From an uncultured Olsenella sp. (GTDB taxonomy: Bacteria > Actinomycetota > Coriobacteriia > Coriobacteriales > Atopobiaceae): DNA of 64,000 nt. The stretch is taken from the NCBI GenBank assembly GCA_934660915.1, contig CAKUIF010000002.1, positions 124,001 through 188,000 on the forward strand, written 5' to 3'. Below, in pieces: positions 63,863 to 64,000 of the stretch. Each line of letters opens with the position of its first letter. Within the stretch, counting starts at the first letter, position 1. Under the pieces are notes generated by a model. It worked only from the letters and a program-made list of their open reading frames with translations, ran no database searches and was not told where the DNA came from. A program made the translations under genes and the position numbers.

Positions 63863-64000
63863 ATGTCTAACGATGCCAACCTCAGCGGATTCCAGAAGGA
63901 CCGCTACTTTGGACGTGCGTGGGCCATGCTCACTCAAGAGAAGGGCTGGTGGAAGCCGATCCTGCTCTGTGCGCTCGGCGCCCTTGTGCCCATCGTCGGC
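63863..64000 (+). CDS. Membrane protein, DUF4013-like, N-terminal fragment
   Basis: The first 46 codons of a gene cut by the window end. It begins MSNDANLSGFQKDRYFGRAW, then WAMLTQEKGWWKPI and a hydrophobic segment LLCALGALVPIVG. This start resembles DUF4013-type multi-pass proteins with a short soluble lead. TAGGAGAAAC precedes the ATG. Family call rests on the N-terminus only. Confidence 0.6.
   Translation, partial: MSNDANLSGFQKDRYFGRAWAMLTQEKGWWKPILLCALGALVPIVG

Overview
The window is a high-GC Gram-positive chromosome segment centred on the replication origin. Gene content points to a Coriobacteriia (Collinsella/Olsenella-like) actinobacterium: the dnaA-dnaN-recF-dciA-gyrB-gyrA order, several PTS operons of anaerobic gut type, a class B sortase, and very large sortase-anchored surface proteins. 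That assignment is inference from gene families and layout; no rRNA gene is present to settle it.

Layout. 1-4.0 kb holds a radical SAM/SPASM enzyme, an L-lactate/2-hydroxyacid dehydrogenase and an RNA uracil-5 methyltransferase. 4.0-10.5 kb is a minus-strand L-ascorbate operon (ulaC-ulaA-ulaB, an uncharacterised FG-GAP protein, ulaG, ulaE, a HAD phosphatase), divergent from a DeoR regulator whose intergenic region carries several GTTC/GAAC palindromes. 11.6-15.4 kb is a galactitol-type PTS operon headed by a GntR/UTRA regulator and containing a small unknown membrane protein. 15.5-20.4 kb is a purine operon, purE-sortase-purF-purM-purN, with a class B sortase gene inserted in it. 20.5-25.7 kb holds dinG, ddl and rlmN.

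25.7-30.7 kb is the left side of the origin: a small membrane protein, parB, parA, four parS sites, rsmG, khpB, yidC, yidD, rnpA and rpmH, all transcribed away from dnaA. The parAB/rsmG part is strikingly AT-richer than its neighbours. 31.0-41.9 kb is the right side: a GHKL-ATPase/winged-helix protein, dnaA, dnaN, recF, dciA, gyrB and gyrA. Clusters of the 9-mer TTTTCNACA lie before the GHKL gene, over the dnaA promoter and between dnaA and dnaN, the last beside an AT-rich tract. These look like DnaA boxes of altered sequence, and DnaA carries matching substitutions in its base-contacting loop.

41.9-42.3 kb is a 400-base repeat block after gyrA (24-bp perfect inverted repeats, then 38-bp tandem repeats with an inverted copy). 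tRNA-Ile and tRNA-Ala follow outside any rRNA operon. 43.4-62.5 kb holds three huge secreted proteins (2059, 1396 and 1792 residues) with [VT]P[QE]TGD sorting signals, interrupted by a small gene and typA. An 86-base, strongly structured repeat occurs three times, once at each boundary of the last two surface genes. The window ends with a TRIC-family channel, two tRNA-Ser genes and the start of a membrane protein.

How the parts connect: the sortase at 18.9 kb is a plausible anchoring enzyme for the surface proteins at 43-62 kb; the two PTS operons each carry their own regulator; and the origin region shows the usual split of leading-strand gene orientation on both sides of dnaA. No IS element, prophage or CRISPR array was seen.
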